NCBI GenBank assembly: GCA_036871055.1
Contig: CP141893.1
Location: 744,001 to 808,000 of the forward strand
Length of the DNA stretch: 64,000 nt
From: Bisbaumannia sp015645095
GTDB taxonomy: Bacteria > Pseudomonadota > Gammaproteobacteria > Pseudomonadales > Halomonadaceae
Direction of reading: 5' to 3'
The position numbers were made by a program, and so were the translations under genes. How positions within the stretch are numbered: the stretch's first letter is position 1; every line of letters starts with the position of its first letter. Below, in pieces: positions 41,882 to 50,883 of this stretch. Under the pieces are notes generated by a model, which was given only the letters and a program-made list of their open reading frames with translations, was not told where the DNA came from and did not search any database.

Positions 41882-42262
41882 ATGTCTACTTCAAGCTTCG
41901 ACCAAGCCGCTCAGCAGTTCGATTCCCTGTTCTTCGGCCCGGCGCGTGCCTACGCCGCCCTGAGCCTGGACTACACCGAAAAGCTGGTGGCCGCCCAGTT
42001 CGATGCCGTCAAGGCCTACTCCGACCTGAGCCTGACCCAGGCCCGCGCCATCCTCGACGTCAAGGACGCCGACGGCCTGCGCAGCTACGTGGAAGGCCAG
42101 CAGAAGGTCGCCAAGGACCTCAGCGAGCGCTTCAAGGGCGACGCCGAGAAAGTCGTGGCCATGAACCAGGAATTCCTGCAGGAAGGCCAGAAGCTGGTGG
42201 AAGAGAGCGTCAAGAGCGCCTCCAAGGCCACCGCCACCAGCGCCAAGGCCGCCACCAAGTAA
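41882..42262 (+). CDS. Phasin family protein (PHA granule-associated)
   Basis: A 126-residue amphipathic helical protein. Phasins coat polyhydroxyalkanoate granules and affect their number and size. FFGPARAYAALSLDYTEKLV near residue 14, LSLTQARAILDVKDADGL near 50 and YVEGQQKVAKDLSERFKGD near 72 are typical, and the end is an Ala/Lys/Thr-rich tail (SASKATATSAKAATK) as in many granule proteins. AGGAGG precedes the ATG at 41882. It has its own promoter and terminator, so it is a single-gene unit. Confidence 0.93.
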   Translation: MSTSSFDQAAQQFDSLFFGPARAYAALSLDYTEKLVAAQFDAVKAYSDLSLTQARAILDVKDADGLRSYVEGQQKVAKDLSERFKGDAEKVVAMNQEFLQEGQKLVEESVKSASKATATSAKAATK

Positions 42263-42289
42263 GCGCTTCGCGCTCCAGGCCAAGGCCCA

Positions 42290-42323
42290 CGCCGCCACCC
42301 CACGGGGTGGCGGCGTTTTTTTT
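42290..42323 (+). terminator. Intrinsic terminator of the phasin gene
   Basis: CGCCGCCACCC pairs with GGGTGGCGGCG across a 4-base loop, followed by eight T residues. The clearest Rho-independent terminator in the window. Confidence 0.93.
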
Positions 42324-42336
42324 GCTTGATGGGTTA

Positions 42337-42477
42337 GGCTCTGTACGAAAACTGTCTGCGCTCGCCCATACGGCGTTAAAAATCGGCTCAAAGTACTCAT
42401 TTACACCGCGTAAACTCCGTCTTTTCGCCGATTTTTGCCTTGTCTGGCCATCGCTCGCCGACTTTTCGTACAAACCC
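42337..42477. mobile_element. MITE-like palindromic element, 141 bp
   Basis: The ends are inverted repeats: GGCTCTGTACGAAAAC on the left and, read on the other strand, GGGTTTGTACGAAAAG on the right, continuing with weaker pairing (GCGCTCGCC against GGCGAGCG). An inner pair AAAAATCGGC / GCCGATTTTT and a central TTTAC..GTAAA let the whole element fold as one long hairpin. TA flanks each end (42335-42336 and 42478-42479), as for TA-targeting elements. No coding capacity. It is AT-richer than its surroundings. Confidence 0.7.
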
Positions 42478-42779
42478 TAGCGTACGACCCGGCACTGACT
42501 GGGCGCCCGCCGTCCCACCGTCCAGGTGGCCTCCTCGCCCTTGCCACGGAATTCGTGGGTGGGGGTGGCATACCACATGCCGGAGGCGGGGCGTTGTGTC
42601 GGCAGGACATAGGTTTCGCCGCCCTGGGTGAGGCGGGCGACCTCATCGTCGAAGACGATATGGAACTCGCTGCCGTCGTCACAGCGGTAGTCGGCACTTG
42701 GCAGGGCTTCCGTCTGCGGGGAGTGCAAGGCGCAACCGGCCAGGGCCAGCGAGGCAAGCAAGATAAGGGGATAGCGCAC
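42477..42779 (-). CDS. MliC family lysozyme inhibitor lipoprotein
   Basis: A 100-residue lipoprotein. The signal peptide ends with lipobox LAGC (MRYPLILLASLALAGC), and the mature part shows the MliC fold motif YRCDDGSEFHIVFDD, then GGETYVLPTQRPASGMWYATP and a final Cys in APSQCRVV that would pair with the YRC cysteine. MliC proteins block C-type lysozymes at the cell surface. The stop codon TAG reads out of the border of the adjacent MITE-like element, so the original 3' end may have been altered. Confidence 0.85.
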   Translation of the reverse strand: MRYPLILLASLALAGCALHSPQTEALPSADYRCDDGSEFHIVFDDEVARLTQGGETYVLPTQRPASGMWYATPTHEFRGKGEEATWTVGRRAPSQCRVVR

Positions 42780-42827
42780 GGTTCATCGCTCCTTGATGGA
42801 TGGGCCACGCCCCAGTATAGCCAGGGA

Positions 42828-43667
42828 TCAGGTCGGGGGCGGGGTCCGGGCCAGCCAGGCCGCCAGGGGCAGCAGCGTCAGCAGCAGCAGGGCCTCCAGG
42901 CCCAGGACGCGGCGCAGGTTGCGCTCATGGCCGTCGGGGCGGGGCAACTCCCGGAAGCGGTTCCAGGCCGCGGCCCCCAGGGCCGCGGCCAGCAGGCCCA
43001 GCTTGGCCAGCAGCAGTTCCTCATAGGCAGAGGAGAGCGGTGGCCGGGCGCCATGCCACCAGGCGACCAGCAGGCCACTGGCCAGCAGGCCGATCACCAG
43101 GGCCAGGGCGAGGTTGCCGACCCTGGATAGCGACGCTCCGAGGGGCGCTCCGCGAGCCAGTCGCAGCAGCAGGCAGAGCACCAGGGCGATCCAGGCCAGG
43201 GCGCTGATCAGGTGCACCATCAGCGCCAGCATCGCCGGGTGGCCGCCCGGGGCGCCGAGGGCATGGCCGCCGGCCGCCATCAAGGCCGGAATGGTGGCCA
43301 GGGTGGCGCCCAGCATGGCGTAGAGCGCCCGGCGTGGTCGGGGGGCGGTGACGCCGCGCAGTCCCTCCAGCAACAGCAGGGCATAGAGGGCCGGCAGCAA
43401 GGGCGTGAAGAGCGCCTGGCCATGGCGGGTCATATGCAAGTACTCCAGGGTCAGGGGCAGCCAGGGCTCCTCCAGGCGTCGGGCCAGGGGCCCGGTGGTG
43501 GCCAGCAGCAGGGCCAGGCTCCCCAAGGCCAGCAGCAGGGTGCCGGCCAGGGCGGTGGTCAGGGGAGTGGGGCGCGATTCCCCCAGCCACTGCTGCCCCA
43601 GGGCGCAGAGCAGCAGGGTGGCGCCGACCAGCCGCAGCAGTTCGGCGAGCACGTCGGGGGCGAACAT
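42828..43667 (-). CDS. copD: CopD family copper resistance/uptake membrane protein
   Basis: A 279-residue protein with about eight membrane helices. CopD works with CopC in copper handling across the inner membrane. Hallmarks include TLEYLHMTRHGQALFTPLL near residue 62, AAGGHALG near 120 and MVHLISALAWIALVL near 140, with membrane His residues typical of CopD. The start at 43667 overlaps the stop of copC by one base (TGATG). A longer in-frame start lies wholly within copC and is rejected. Confidence 0.9.
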   Translation of the reverse strand: MFAPDVLAELLRLVGATLLLCALGQQWLGESRPTPLTTALAGTLLLALGSLALLLATTGPLARRLEEPWLPLTLEYLHMTRHGQALFTPLLPALYALLLLEGLRGVTAPRPRRALYAMLGATLATIPALMAAGGHALGAPGGHPAMLALMVHLISALAWIALVLCLLLRLARGAPLGASLSRVGNLALALVIGLLASGLLVAWWHGARPPLSSAYEELLLAKLGLLAAALGAAAWNRFRELPRPDGHERNLRRVLGLEALLLLTLLPLAAWLARTPPPT

Positions 43668-44005
43668 CAGGGGGCCAGCGCGAAGGGGAGCCGACCCGAG
43701 GTGGTATGGCCATCCTCCGCCAGTACCTGCCAGTCCAGCACATAGGCCCCAGGGGCGAGTCCCTCGGGAAGTGCCAGGCGCACTCGCCGGCGCTCCCCGT
43801 CGAGCTCCGGCTCGAGGCGCCATCGCTCGCCGTCATCCAGCAGCACGAAGTCGCTGAAGCGGGGCTGGATGGGCTCGGAGAAGTGCAGCATCAGGGCCGC
43901 CCCGTCCAGGGTGCCATCGGGGGCCGGGGTCGAATCGACCAGCCGGGCATGGCCCCAGAGGGGGGCGGCAAGCAGGCAGAGCAGGGGAACGAGTAGCCAG
44001 CGCAT
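43667..44005 (-). CDS. copC: CopC domain periplasmic copper-binding protein
   Basis: A 112-residue protein: signal peptide MRWLLVPLLCLLAAPLWG, cleavage before HARL so that the mature protein starts with the copper-ligating histidine, as in YobA/CopC. The second Cu(II) site residues are Asp and His in AEDGHTTSGRL near 98. The single-site (Cu2+) form is indicated, since Met-rich loops are absent. Coupled to copD by a one-base overlap. Confidence 0.92.
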   Translation of the reverse strand: MRWLLVPLLCLLAAPLWGHARLVDSTPAPDGTLDGAALMLHFSEPIQPRFSDFVLLDDGERWRLEPELDGERRRVRLALPEGLAPGAYVLDWQVLAEDGHTTSGRLPFALAP

Positions 44006-44102
44006 GGGGTAGCCTCCAGACGAGGGGTGTCGAGACTAGCCTAACCCCTGGATGGCGATCGCGACGGGGGCGCTGTCAACGGCCTGGCCCTCGGATACGG
44101 CC

Positions 44103-44957
44103 TCAGGCGCTGGCGGTCTGCTGCTGGGCCCGCAGCCAGCGAATCTCCTCCGGCCAGATCGCCGGCTCGATGGTCTCGAGGATCAGCGGGATCTCGTCGA
44201 TGCGCGGGTCGCGCATGATGGTGGTAAAGGCCTCCAGGCCGATATTGCCCTGCCCCAGGCTATGGTGGCGATCGACCCGGCTGGCGAAGCCGCTCTTGGC
44301 ATCGTTGAGATGCATGCCGCGCAGGTACTGAAAGCCCACCACCGCCTCGAATTCGTCCAGGGTGGCGGTGCAGGCCGCCGCCGTGCGCAGGTCGTAGCCG
44401 GCGGCGAAGGCGTGACAGGTGTCCAGGCAGACCCCCACCCGGGCTTTGTCCTCCACCTGGGCGATGATCTCGGCCAGGTGCTCGAAGCGCCAGCCCAGGT
44501 TGGTGCCTTGCCCCGCGGTATTCTCGATCACCGCGGTGACGCCCCGGGTACGGCTCAGGGCCTCGTTGATGGAGTCGGCGATGCGGCTCAGGCACTCCGC
44601 CTCGCTGATCTTCTTCAGGTGGCTGCCGGGGTGGAAGTTGAGCAGGCTGAGGCCGAGCTGTTCGCAGCGCTGGAATTCGTCGATAAAGGCGTCCCGGGAC
44701 TTGCGCAGCCCCGCGTCATCCGGGTGGCCCAGGTTGATCAGGTAGCTGTCGTGGGGAAGGATCTGCTTGGGGGCGAAGCCATGCTCCCGGCAGGCGCGCT
44801 GGAAGGCGGCGACGGTCGCCTCGTCCAGGGGCTTGGCCTGCCACTGGCGCTGGTTCTTGGTGAAGAGGGCGAAGGCATCGGCGCCGATCTCCACGGCGCG
44901 GGCCACCGCCTGGTCGACGCCACCGGCGGCACTGACATGGGCGCCAAGGTATTTCAT
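44103..44957 (-). CDS. nfo: Deoxyribonuclease IV (endonuclease IV)
   Basis: A 284-residue AP endonuclease that cuts DNA at abasic sites in base excision repair. It starts MKYLGAHVSAAGG, with NQRQW near residue 36 and DSYLINLGHPD near 66; metal ligands appear in ENTAGQGTNLGW near 145, GVCLDTCHAFAAGYDL near 176, HLNDAKSGFASRVDRHHSLGQGNIG near 215 (in part: RVDRHHSLGQGNIG) and the final ILET. All expected His, Asp and Glu positions are seen. Single gene unit. Confidence 0.96.
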   Translation of the reverse strand: MKYLGAHVSAAGGVDQAVARAVEIGADAFALFTKNQRQWQAKPLDEATVAAFQRACREHGFAPKQILPHDSYLINLGHPDDAGLRKSRDAFIDEFQRCEQLGLSLLNFHPGSHLKKISEAECLSRIADSINEALSRTRGVTAVIENTAGQGTNLGWRFEHLAEIIAQVEDKARVGVCLDTCHAFAAGYDLRTAAACTATLDEFEAVVGFQYLRGMHLNDAKSGFASRVDRHHSLGQGNIGLEAFTTIMRDPRIDEIPLILETIEPAIWPEEIRWLRAQQQTASA

Positions 44958-45072
44958 GGGGACTCACTCGCTGGTTCCGGGAGGCGACCTATCCTAGCAT
45001 CCGGCGCTAGCCTCCCGGGAATTCTTCCCCCGCTGCGGGTTCCAAGGCGCAGCGCAATGCAAAGGTGACCGC

Positions 45073-45912
45073 ATGAATGCCGAGACTCTGCTGGGGCAGG
45101 AGCCGCTGATCCGGCTGAGCCTCTTTCTCACCGTGTTGGTGGCCATGGCGGCCTGGGAAGTGCTGGCGCCGCGCCGGGCCCTGACCGTGGGCAAGGCGTG
45201 GCGCTGGGCCAACAATGCCGGGGTCGTTGCCCTGGACACCCTGCTGGTGCGGCTGCTGTTTCCCGCCGGAGCGGTGGCCATGGGCGCCTGGGTGGAGGGG
45301 CAGGGCTGGGGGCTGCTGGGCTGGCTGGGGCTGCCCGTCTGGGTGACGGTGCTGCTGGCGGTGGTGGCGCTGGACGGGGTGATCTGGGCCCAGCACTGGG
45401 CCTTTCACAAGGTGCCGCTGTTGTGGCGGCTGCACCGCATGCACCATGCCGACCCGGATATCGACGTGACCACCGGGCTGCGCTTTCATCCCCTGGAGAT
45501 CCTGCTGTCGATGGGCATCAAGCTGGTGGCGATCCTGGCGCTGGGGGCGCCGGCGCTGGCGGTGCTGCTCTTCGAGGTGCTGCTCAATGGCACCTCGCTG
45601 TTCAATCACGCCAATGTGCGCCTGCCCGCCGGACTCGACCGTTGGCTGCGCCTGGTGGTGGTGACCCCGGACATGCACCGGGTCCACCACTCCTGGCATC
45701 GCGACGAGACCGACAGCAACTTCGGCTTCAACCTGCCCTGGTGGGATCGCCTCTTCGGCACCTACCGCGCCCAGCCCCGGGATGGCCACCGGGGCATGAC
45801 CATCGGGCTGCATGCCTTCCGCGACCCGCGCTGGTTGCGCCTGGACCGGATGCTACTGCAGCCCTGGAGTCGCGAGGCCGAGGAGGGCGAGGGCCACCCG
45901 ACTCCTGAGTAG
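45073..45912 (+). CDS. Sterol desaturase / fatty acid hydroxylase family protein
   Basis: A 279-residue membrane di-iron protein. Four N-terminal helices are followed by the histidine clusters HWAFHKVPLLWRLHRMHH near residue 113 and HRVHHSWH near 200, with NHANVR at 176, matching the H-x3-H, H-x2-HH pattern of the family. These enzymes hydroxylate or desaturate lipids, sterols or carotenoids; the DSNFGFNLPWWDRLFGTYR ending is the standard C-terminal mark (seen as FNLPWWDRLFGTYR). Substrate unknown. Confidence 0.9.
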   Translation: MNAETLLGQEPLIRLSLFLTVLVAMAAWEVLAPRRALTVGKAWRWANNAGVVALDTLLVRLLFPAGAVAMGAWVEGQGWGLLGWLGLPVWVTVLLAVVALDGVIWAQHWAFHKVPLLWRLHRMHHADPDIDVTTGLRFHPLEILLSMGIKLVAILALGAPALAVLLFEVLLNGTSLFNHANVRLPAGLDRWLRLVVVTPDMHRVHHSWHRDETDSNFGFNLPWWDRLFGTYRAQPRDGHRGMTIGLHAFRDPRWLRLDRMLLQPWSREAEEGEGHPTPE

Positions 45913-45941
45913 TCCGTGGGGCGGGTGGCGCCGGGCTTGGC

Positions 45942-48071
45942 TCAGGCTTCCTCGGACAGAAGACGTGAAGGAGGCGTTGCCTGCGGTTGCCAGGCCGGGG
46001 CCGCCTCGGCGAGGGTAAAGCCGCCGACGATCCGCGCCAATTGGGTCGATTGCTCCTTCAACTGCGCCGCCGCCGCGCTGGACTCCTCCACCAGGGCGGC
46101 ATTCTGCTGGGTCATGCGATCCAGCTCCGCCACGGCGATATTCACCTGGCCGATGCCATCGCTCTGTTCGCCGGTGGCGGCGCGAATCTCGCCCAGCCCC
46201 TGACTGACCCGCTCGACATGCTCCACCAGGGCACGCATGGTCTCCCCGGCCTGACGGACCTGGTCGGCGCCCTGCCGGGTACGCTGGGCGGAGGCCTCGA
46301 TCAGTGCCTTGATCTCCCGGGCCGCGGCGGCGGAGCGGCTGGCCAGGTTGCGCACCTCGCCGGCCACCACCGCGAAGCCGCGGCCCTGCTCGCCGGCCCG
46401 GGCCGCCTCCACCGAGGCGTTGAGTGCCAGCAGGTTGGTCTGGAAGGCGATCCCGTCCATGACGTTGACGATCTCGGCGATCTGCCGCGAGGAGTCGCGG
46501 ATCTCGTCCATGCTCTCGACCACTCGGGACACCGCCTCGCCGCCCTGGGCGGCCACCTCGGTGGCTGCCTTGGCCAGGCCGTCGGCCTGGCGGGCGGCCT
46601 CGGCGGTCTGTTCCACGGTGCCGGTGATCTGCTCCATGGAGGCGGAGGTCTGCTGCAGGCTGGCGGCGGCATCGTCGGTGCGCCGCGCCAGGTCCTGGCC
46701 GCCGTCGGCGATCTCCTCGGCGGCCAGGCGCACCGAGTCGCTGCTGCCGCGCACCTCCACCAGGACGTCATGGATCTTGTCGGCGAAGGCATTGAAGCGG
46801 CTGGCTAGGGTCGCCGTCTCGTCGCGACCGGTGACCGGCAGGCGCCGGGTCAGGTCGCCGTCGCCGCTGGCGATCTCGTCCATGCGCGCGGCCAGTTCCC
46901 GCAGGGGACGGGCGATGCGGCCACCCAGGCCCCAGGTCGCCAGCAGGCCCAGGCCGGCCACCAGCAGCCCCACTCCGATCATGCCCAGGGTGTCCCGGCG
47001 AGTCTGTTCGCCGAGGGTCGCCTGCAGCGCCTGTAATTCCGCCAGTACCGCCGCCTGGGGCAGGCGCACCATCAGCACCCAGGGGGCCTCCTGGGCGGCG
47101 ATCGCGAAGGGCCAGTAGAGCTCGATCATGCCCTCGTCGGTAAGGAGCTGGCGGGCTTCGCCACTCTCCTGGGCCGCACGCAGATGGGCCCAGCTGGCCT
47201 CGCCGAAGGTCGCCCGGGCGCTGTCGCCCAGCTCGCCGCTGGCGGTGGTATCGGCGGCCACGCTGCCTCGGGAGGCCACCAGGGCCAGGCTACCGGCGCC
47301 GTCGTAGAGGGCGGCGTTGGCCTCGGTCAGCAACTCCTGAGTGAAGTCCACCGCCAGGTCGGTTCCGGCGATGCCGCGAAACTCGCCGTCCACCAGGATG
47401 GGGACATTGAAGGAGGTGACCATGCGCATCACCCCGGCGTAGTCATAGGCGGCGGGATCGATGACGCAGGGGGCACGCCGCTCCCGGGGGCAGAGGTAGT
47501 ACTCGCCGCGGCGCAGGCCATCGCCAAGGGGCGCTTCGCTCTCCATCAGTGCCTCGTTGAGGGGCGCCAGGCGCAGGCTGCCGTCCGCCTCGCGCACCCA
47601 CCAGGGGCGAAAGCGGCCGCTGTCATCGTCGAAACCGGTCTGACGACCGGCGAAGCGGGCATCGCGGCCGAAGGCGTCCGGCTCCCAGGCGATATAGGCA
47701 TCCAGCAGGGCCGGGTTCTCGGCCACCGTCTGGCGCACCAGGCGCGAGACCTCCTCACGACCCAGGCGCAGCGAGGGGCGGCCATCCGCCTCGCGTTGAC
47801 CGAGCAGGGCATTGGTCTGGGCCAGCTGGTGGGCCAGGGTCAGGGCGCGGTCGAGTTCGCCCTGGATCCGGTTGGCCTGGGCCTCGGCCAGGGCCGCCAG
47901 GCGCTGGTGGATGCCGTTTTCCAGCAAGGCTTGGGTCTGGTCGGCCACCACGGCCTGGGTGCGTTGGCCGGCCTGCAGTGCATAGAGCACCAGGGTCGCC
48001 ACCACGGCGAGGATACAGGCCCCGGCGAGGCTGACCACCAGGGTGCGGAGGGAACGAAAGCGTAGTCGCAT
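45942..48071 (-). CDS. Methyl-accepting chemotaxis protein with dCache-type sensor
   Basis: A 709-residue chemoreceptor. A membrane helix at about residues 8-30, a periplasmic sensor of some 320 residues (dCache-like, with YYLCPRERRAPCVIDPAAYDY near 195 and WPFAIAAQEAPWVLMVRLP near 310, given in part: REAPWV-type end), a second helix near 355-378, a HAMP domain (RIARPLRELAARMDEIASG), and the signalling hairpin with tip MDGIAFQTNLLALNASVEAA and AGEQGRGFAVVAGEVRNLA. The start at 48071 (MRLRFRSLRTLVV) puts the helix at the N-terminus. No CheB/R tether is visible. Ligand unknown; many dCache receptors sense amino acids. Confidence 0.92.
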   Translation of the reverse strand: MRLRFRSLRTLVVSLAGACILAVVATLVLYALQAGQRTQAVVADQTQALLENGIHQRLAALAEAQANRIQGELDRALTLAHQLAQTNALLGQREADGRPSLRLGREEVSRLVRQTVAENPALLDAYIAWEPDAFGRDARFAGRQTGFDDDSGRFRPWWVREADGSLRLAPLNEALMESEAPLGDGLRRGEYYLCPRERRAPCVIDPAAYDYAGVMRMVTSFNVPILVDGEFRGIAGTDLAVDFTQELLTEANAALYDGAGSLALVASRGSVAADTTASGELGDSARATFGEASWAHLRAAQESGEARQLLTDEGMIELYWPFAIAAQEAPWVLMVRLPQAAVLAELQALQATLGEQTRRDTLGMIGVGLLVAGLGLLATWGLGGRIARPLRELAARMDEIASGDGDLTRRLPVTGRDETATLASRFNAFADKIHDVLVEVRGSSDSVRLAAEEIADGGQDLARRTDDAAASLQQTSASMEQITGTVEQTAEAARQADGLAKAATEVAAQGGEAVSRVVESMDEIRDSSRQIAEIVNVMDGIAFQTNLLALNASVEAARAGEQGRGFAVVAGEVRNLASRSAAAAREIKALIEASAQRTRQGADQVRQAGETMRALVEHVERVSQGLGEIRAATGEQSDGIGQVNIAVAELDRMTQQNAALVEESSAAAAQLKEQSTQLARIVGGFTLAEAAPAWQPQATPPSRLLSEEA

Positions 48072-48285
48072 GGTGTTTCTCGTTGTCGTTATCGGGGCTC
48101 CCTGCATTAGGAGCCGATGGCTCCGCCCTCGACCCTAGCGGCCTGATCGTTGGCGCGCGGCCTGGTGGCGACACGGGCGAAGCTCTCCGCGACATGGCAT
48201 CATGGTGGCCGCCCTGGGCCTGGGTTTGACTGCATTGACCGATTGGTCAAGTATTGGGTGAATGCTCACTCGGGAGAGAGAAACG

Positions 48286-49083
48286 ATGCGCTTCAAGTGC
48301 TTGCTGCTGCTTGCCCTGCTGGTGATACCGGCCGCCCCGGCCCTGGCCTCCGGCATGCCCACCGTGGCCGCCGCCTCTGATCTGCAGTTCGCACTGAGCG
48401 AGGTGGCCGATCGCTTCCGCGCCGAGACCGGGCGGCAAGTGCGGCTCAACTTCGGCTCCTCCGGCAACTTCCGTCGCCAGATCGCCCAGGGCGCCCCCTT
48501 CGAGCTCTATCTCTCCGCCGATGAGGCCTATGTGGCGGCCCTGCATCAGGAGGGCCATACCGAGGATGCCGGGGTGCGCTATGCGGTGGGGCGCCTGGTC
48601 TGGTTGCAGCGCCCGGGGCGTGGCGACCTGCCCGATCCCGAGGATCCCCTGGCCGGGGTGCGCCAGGCCATCGCCGCCCACCAGGCCGGCGAAGGGCGGG
48701 CGCGACTGGCCCTGGCCAATCCCCAGCATGCCCCCTATGGAGTGGCCGCCCGCCAGGCGCTGGAGCAGGCCGGCCTGTGGGCGGCGAGTGAACCCCTGCG
48801 CATCCTCGGCGAGAACGTCTCCCAGGCCGCCCAGTTCGCCCTCTCCCCGGATGCCCGGGGCGGCCTGGTGGCCTACTCCCTGGCCCTGGCGCCGGCCCTG
48901 GCGGAACGCAGCGAGCATGTGTTGATTCCCGAGAGCTGGCATGCCCCCCTCAACCAGCGCATGGCCCTGATCCAGGGGGCCGGGGAGACGGCCCGGGCCT
49001 TCTATGCCTATCTGCAGCAACCCGAGGCCCGGGCCATCTTCGCCGACTATGGCTTCACCCTCCCGGATCATGAGGCACCCTGA
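48286..49083 (+). CDS. modA: Molybdate ABC transporter substrate-binding protein ModA
   Basis: A 265-residue periplasmic receptor for molybdate. Signal peptide MRFKCLLLLALLVIPAAPALA, then VAAASDLQFALSEVADRF with the oxyanion-binding Ser, FGSSGNFRRQIAQGAPFELYLSADE near 68 (in part: NFGSSGNFRRQIAQGAPF), and the C-terminal AIFADYGFTLP. GGGAGAGAG precedes the ATG. Its stop overlaps the modB start (TGATG). Confidence 0.93.
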   Translation: MRFKCLLLLALLVIPAAPALASGMPTVAAASDLQFALSEVADRFRAETGRQVRLNFGSSGNFRRQIAQGAPFELYLSADEAYVAALHQEGHTEDAGVRYAVGRLVWLQRPGRGDLPDPEDPLAGVRQAIAAHQAGEGRARLALANPQHAPYGVAARQALEQAGLWAASEPLRILGENVSQAAQFALSPDARGGLVAYSLALAPALAERSEHVLIPESWHAPLNQRMALIQGAGETARAFYAYLQQPEARAIFADYGFTLPDHEAP

Positions 49084-49751
49084 TGGAGTGGACGGCGCTC
49101 AGCGTCTCCCTGCAGTTGGCCCTGGCCACCTGTCTGCTGCTGCTGCCCCTGGGGCTCTGGCTGGGGCGCACCCTGGCCACTCGGCGCTTTCGCGGCAAGG
49201 CGCTGTGCGAGGCCCTGGTGGCGCTGCCCCTGGTGATGCCGCCCACGGTGCTGGGCTTCTACCTGATGCTGGCCTTCGGCGCCGAGGCCCCCTTCGGTGC
49301 CTTCTGGCAGCGCCTCACCGGCAGCGGCCTCAATTTCACCTTCAGCGGCATCCTGCTGGCCTCCCTGGTGGTCAACCTGCCCTTCGCGGTGCAGCCCATC
49401 CAGCGCGCCTTCGAGGGGGTGCCGGCGCATCTGCGGGAGGCGGCCTGGTGCAGTGGCCTGTCGCCCTGGCAGACCCTGTGGCGCATCGAGTTACCGCTGG
49501 TCTGGCCCGGGGTGATCTCGGCCCTGGCCCTGACCTTCGCCCATACCCTGGGGGAGTTCGGGGTGATCCTGATGGTGGGGGGCGCCATCGACGGCGAGAC
49601 CCGCACCCTGGCCATCGCCATCTATGATCGGGTGCAGGCCTTCGACGAGTCCGGGGCGGCGGTGATGTCGGCCATGCTGCTGGCGGTCTCCTTCGTCACC
49701 ATCGGCGTGGTCTATGGGCTGGCGCGGCGCCGGGGAGGGCCCCATGTCTGA
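49083..49751 (+). CDS. modB: Molybdate ABC transporter permease ModB
   Basis: A 222-residue permease with about five helices. LPLVMPPTVLGFYLML near residue 45 and the coupling loop HLREAAWCSGLSPWQTLWRIELP near 120 (in part: REAAWCSGLSPWQTLWR) are typical ModB features, as is FAHTLGEFGVILMVGG near 155. Overlaps modA by one base and modC by eight bases. Confidence 0.95.
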   Translation: MEWTALSVSLQLALATCLLLLPLGLWLGRTLATRRFRGKALCEALVALPLVMPPTVLGFYLMLAFGAEAPFGAFWQRLTGSGLNFTFSGILLASLVVNLPFAVQPIQRAFEGVPAHLREAAWCSGLSPWQTLWRIELPLVWPGVISALALTFAHTLGEFGVILMVGGAIDGETRTLAIAIYDRVQAFDESGAAVMSAMLLAVSFVTIGVVYGLARRRGGPHV

Positions 49752-50883
49752 GGCCTTGGTGCAAAGCGGGCTGCGGGTACGCCTCGACCAGCGCGCCCCC
49801 ATTCCCCTGGCGGTGGAGCTGCACTGTGCGCCCGGGGAACTGCTTGCCCTGGTGGGGCCCTCGGGCAGCGGCAAGACCACCCTGCTGCGTGCCCTGGCCG
49901 GCCTCTATCGGCCGGCGGGAGGGCGCATCCAGTGCGCCGGCGAGACCTGGTTCGATAGTGACGCCGGGATCTGCCTGAGCCCCCAGCGGCGGCGTATCGG
50001 CCTGGTCTTCCAGGACTATGCGCTCTTTCCGCACCTGAGTGCCCTGCACAACGTGATGCTGGCCATGGGCCATCGCCCTGCGGACGAGCGGGAGGCCCGG
50101 GCCCGGGAGTGGTTGTCGCGGGTGCGCCTGGCGGGGCTGGAGGGGCGCTACCCGGCGCAGCTTTCCGGGGGCCAGCGCCAGCGGGTGGCGGTGGCCCGGG
50201 CCCTGGCCCGGGAGCCCCGGGCCCTGCTGCTGGACGAGCCCTTCTCGGCGGTGGATCAGGTCACCCGGCGGCGCCTGCAGCGTGAGCTGGCCCTGCTGCG
50301 GGAGTCCATCGAGATTCCCATCCTGCTGGTGACCCACGACCTGGACGAGGCCGCGGCCCTGGCCGATCGCCTCTGCGTGCTGCATAACGGCCGTAGCCTG
50401 CAAGCCGCCTCGCCGGAGCGGCTCTTTCGCCGGCCGGCCTCGCCGCAGGTGGCGCGGCTGCTCGACAAGCACAATGTCTTCGAAGGCGAGATTCGCGGAG
50501 CGGGGGACGACACCTGCCTGCAGTGGGGACCGCACCGGCTGCGCCTGGCCACGCCGCCGGCGGTACGCGGCCCCGTTCACTGGTATATTCCCCCCTCGGA
50601 TGTGCTGCTGCATCGCCGCGACCGCCCCTCCCGGGGCGAGCGGGAGAACCCGGTGAGTGGCACCGTCAGCGAGATGGTGGTGCTGGGGGGGATCACCCTG
50701 ATCACCCTGAGTTTCCCGCATACCGACGACAGCCTGCGTTTCGAGATCGCCACCCATGCGGCGCGGCGCAACGGCCTGGCCCGGGGTGAGGCGGTGACGG
50801 TGTCGCTGCTGGCGGCGGGCCTCCACCTGATGCCCCGCTCGGGGCCACTACAAGGAGAGCAGGATGACGACGAACCGTCGTGA
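49744..50883 (+). CDS. modC: Molybdate ABC transporter ATP-binding protein ModC
   Basis: A 379-residue ATPase. Walker A GPSGSGKTT near residue 38, signature LSGGQRQRVAVARAL near 140, Walker B ALLLDEPFSAVD near 160, and a C-terminal TOBE/Mop-type oxyanion domain from about 290 (NPVSGTVSEMVVLGGITLI). Overlaps the modB end by 8 bases, which is why 49744 is chosen over the upstream frame start. It overlaps the next gene by 20 bases. No ModE operator was seen upstream of modA. Confidence 0.94.
   Translation: MSEALVQSGLRVRLDQRAPIPLAVELHCAPGELLALVGPSGSGKTTLLRALAGLYRPAGGRIQCAGETWFDSDAGICLSPQRRRIGLVFQDYALFPHLSALHNVMLAMGHRPADEREARAREWLSRVRLAGLEGRYPAQLSGGQRQRVAVARALAREPRALLLDEPFSAVDQVTRRRLQRELALLRESIEIPILLVTHDLDEAAALADRLCVLHNGRSLQAASPERLFRRPASPQVARLLDKHNVFEGEIRGAGDDTCLQWGPHRLRLATPPAVRGPVHWYIPPSDVLLHRRDRPSRGERENPVSGTVSEMVVLGGITLITLSFPHTDDSLRFEIATHAARRNGLARGEAVTVSLLAAGLHLMPRSGPLQGEQDDDEPS

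Noticed and set aside
48072..48285. A ModE operator before modA
   Set aside because: Nothing resembling the paired TATAT half-sites of ModE is present in the gap.
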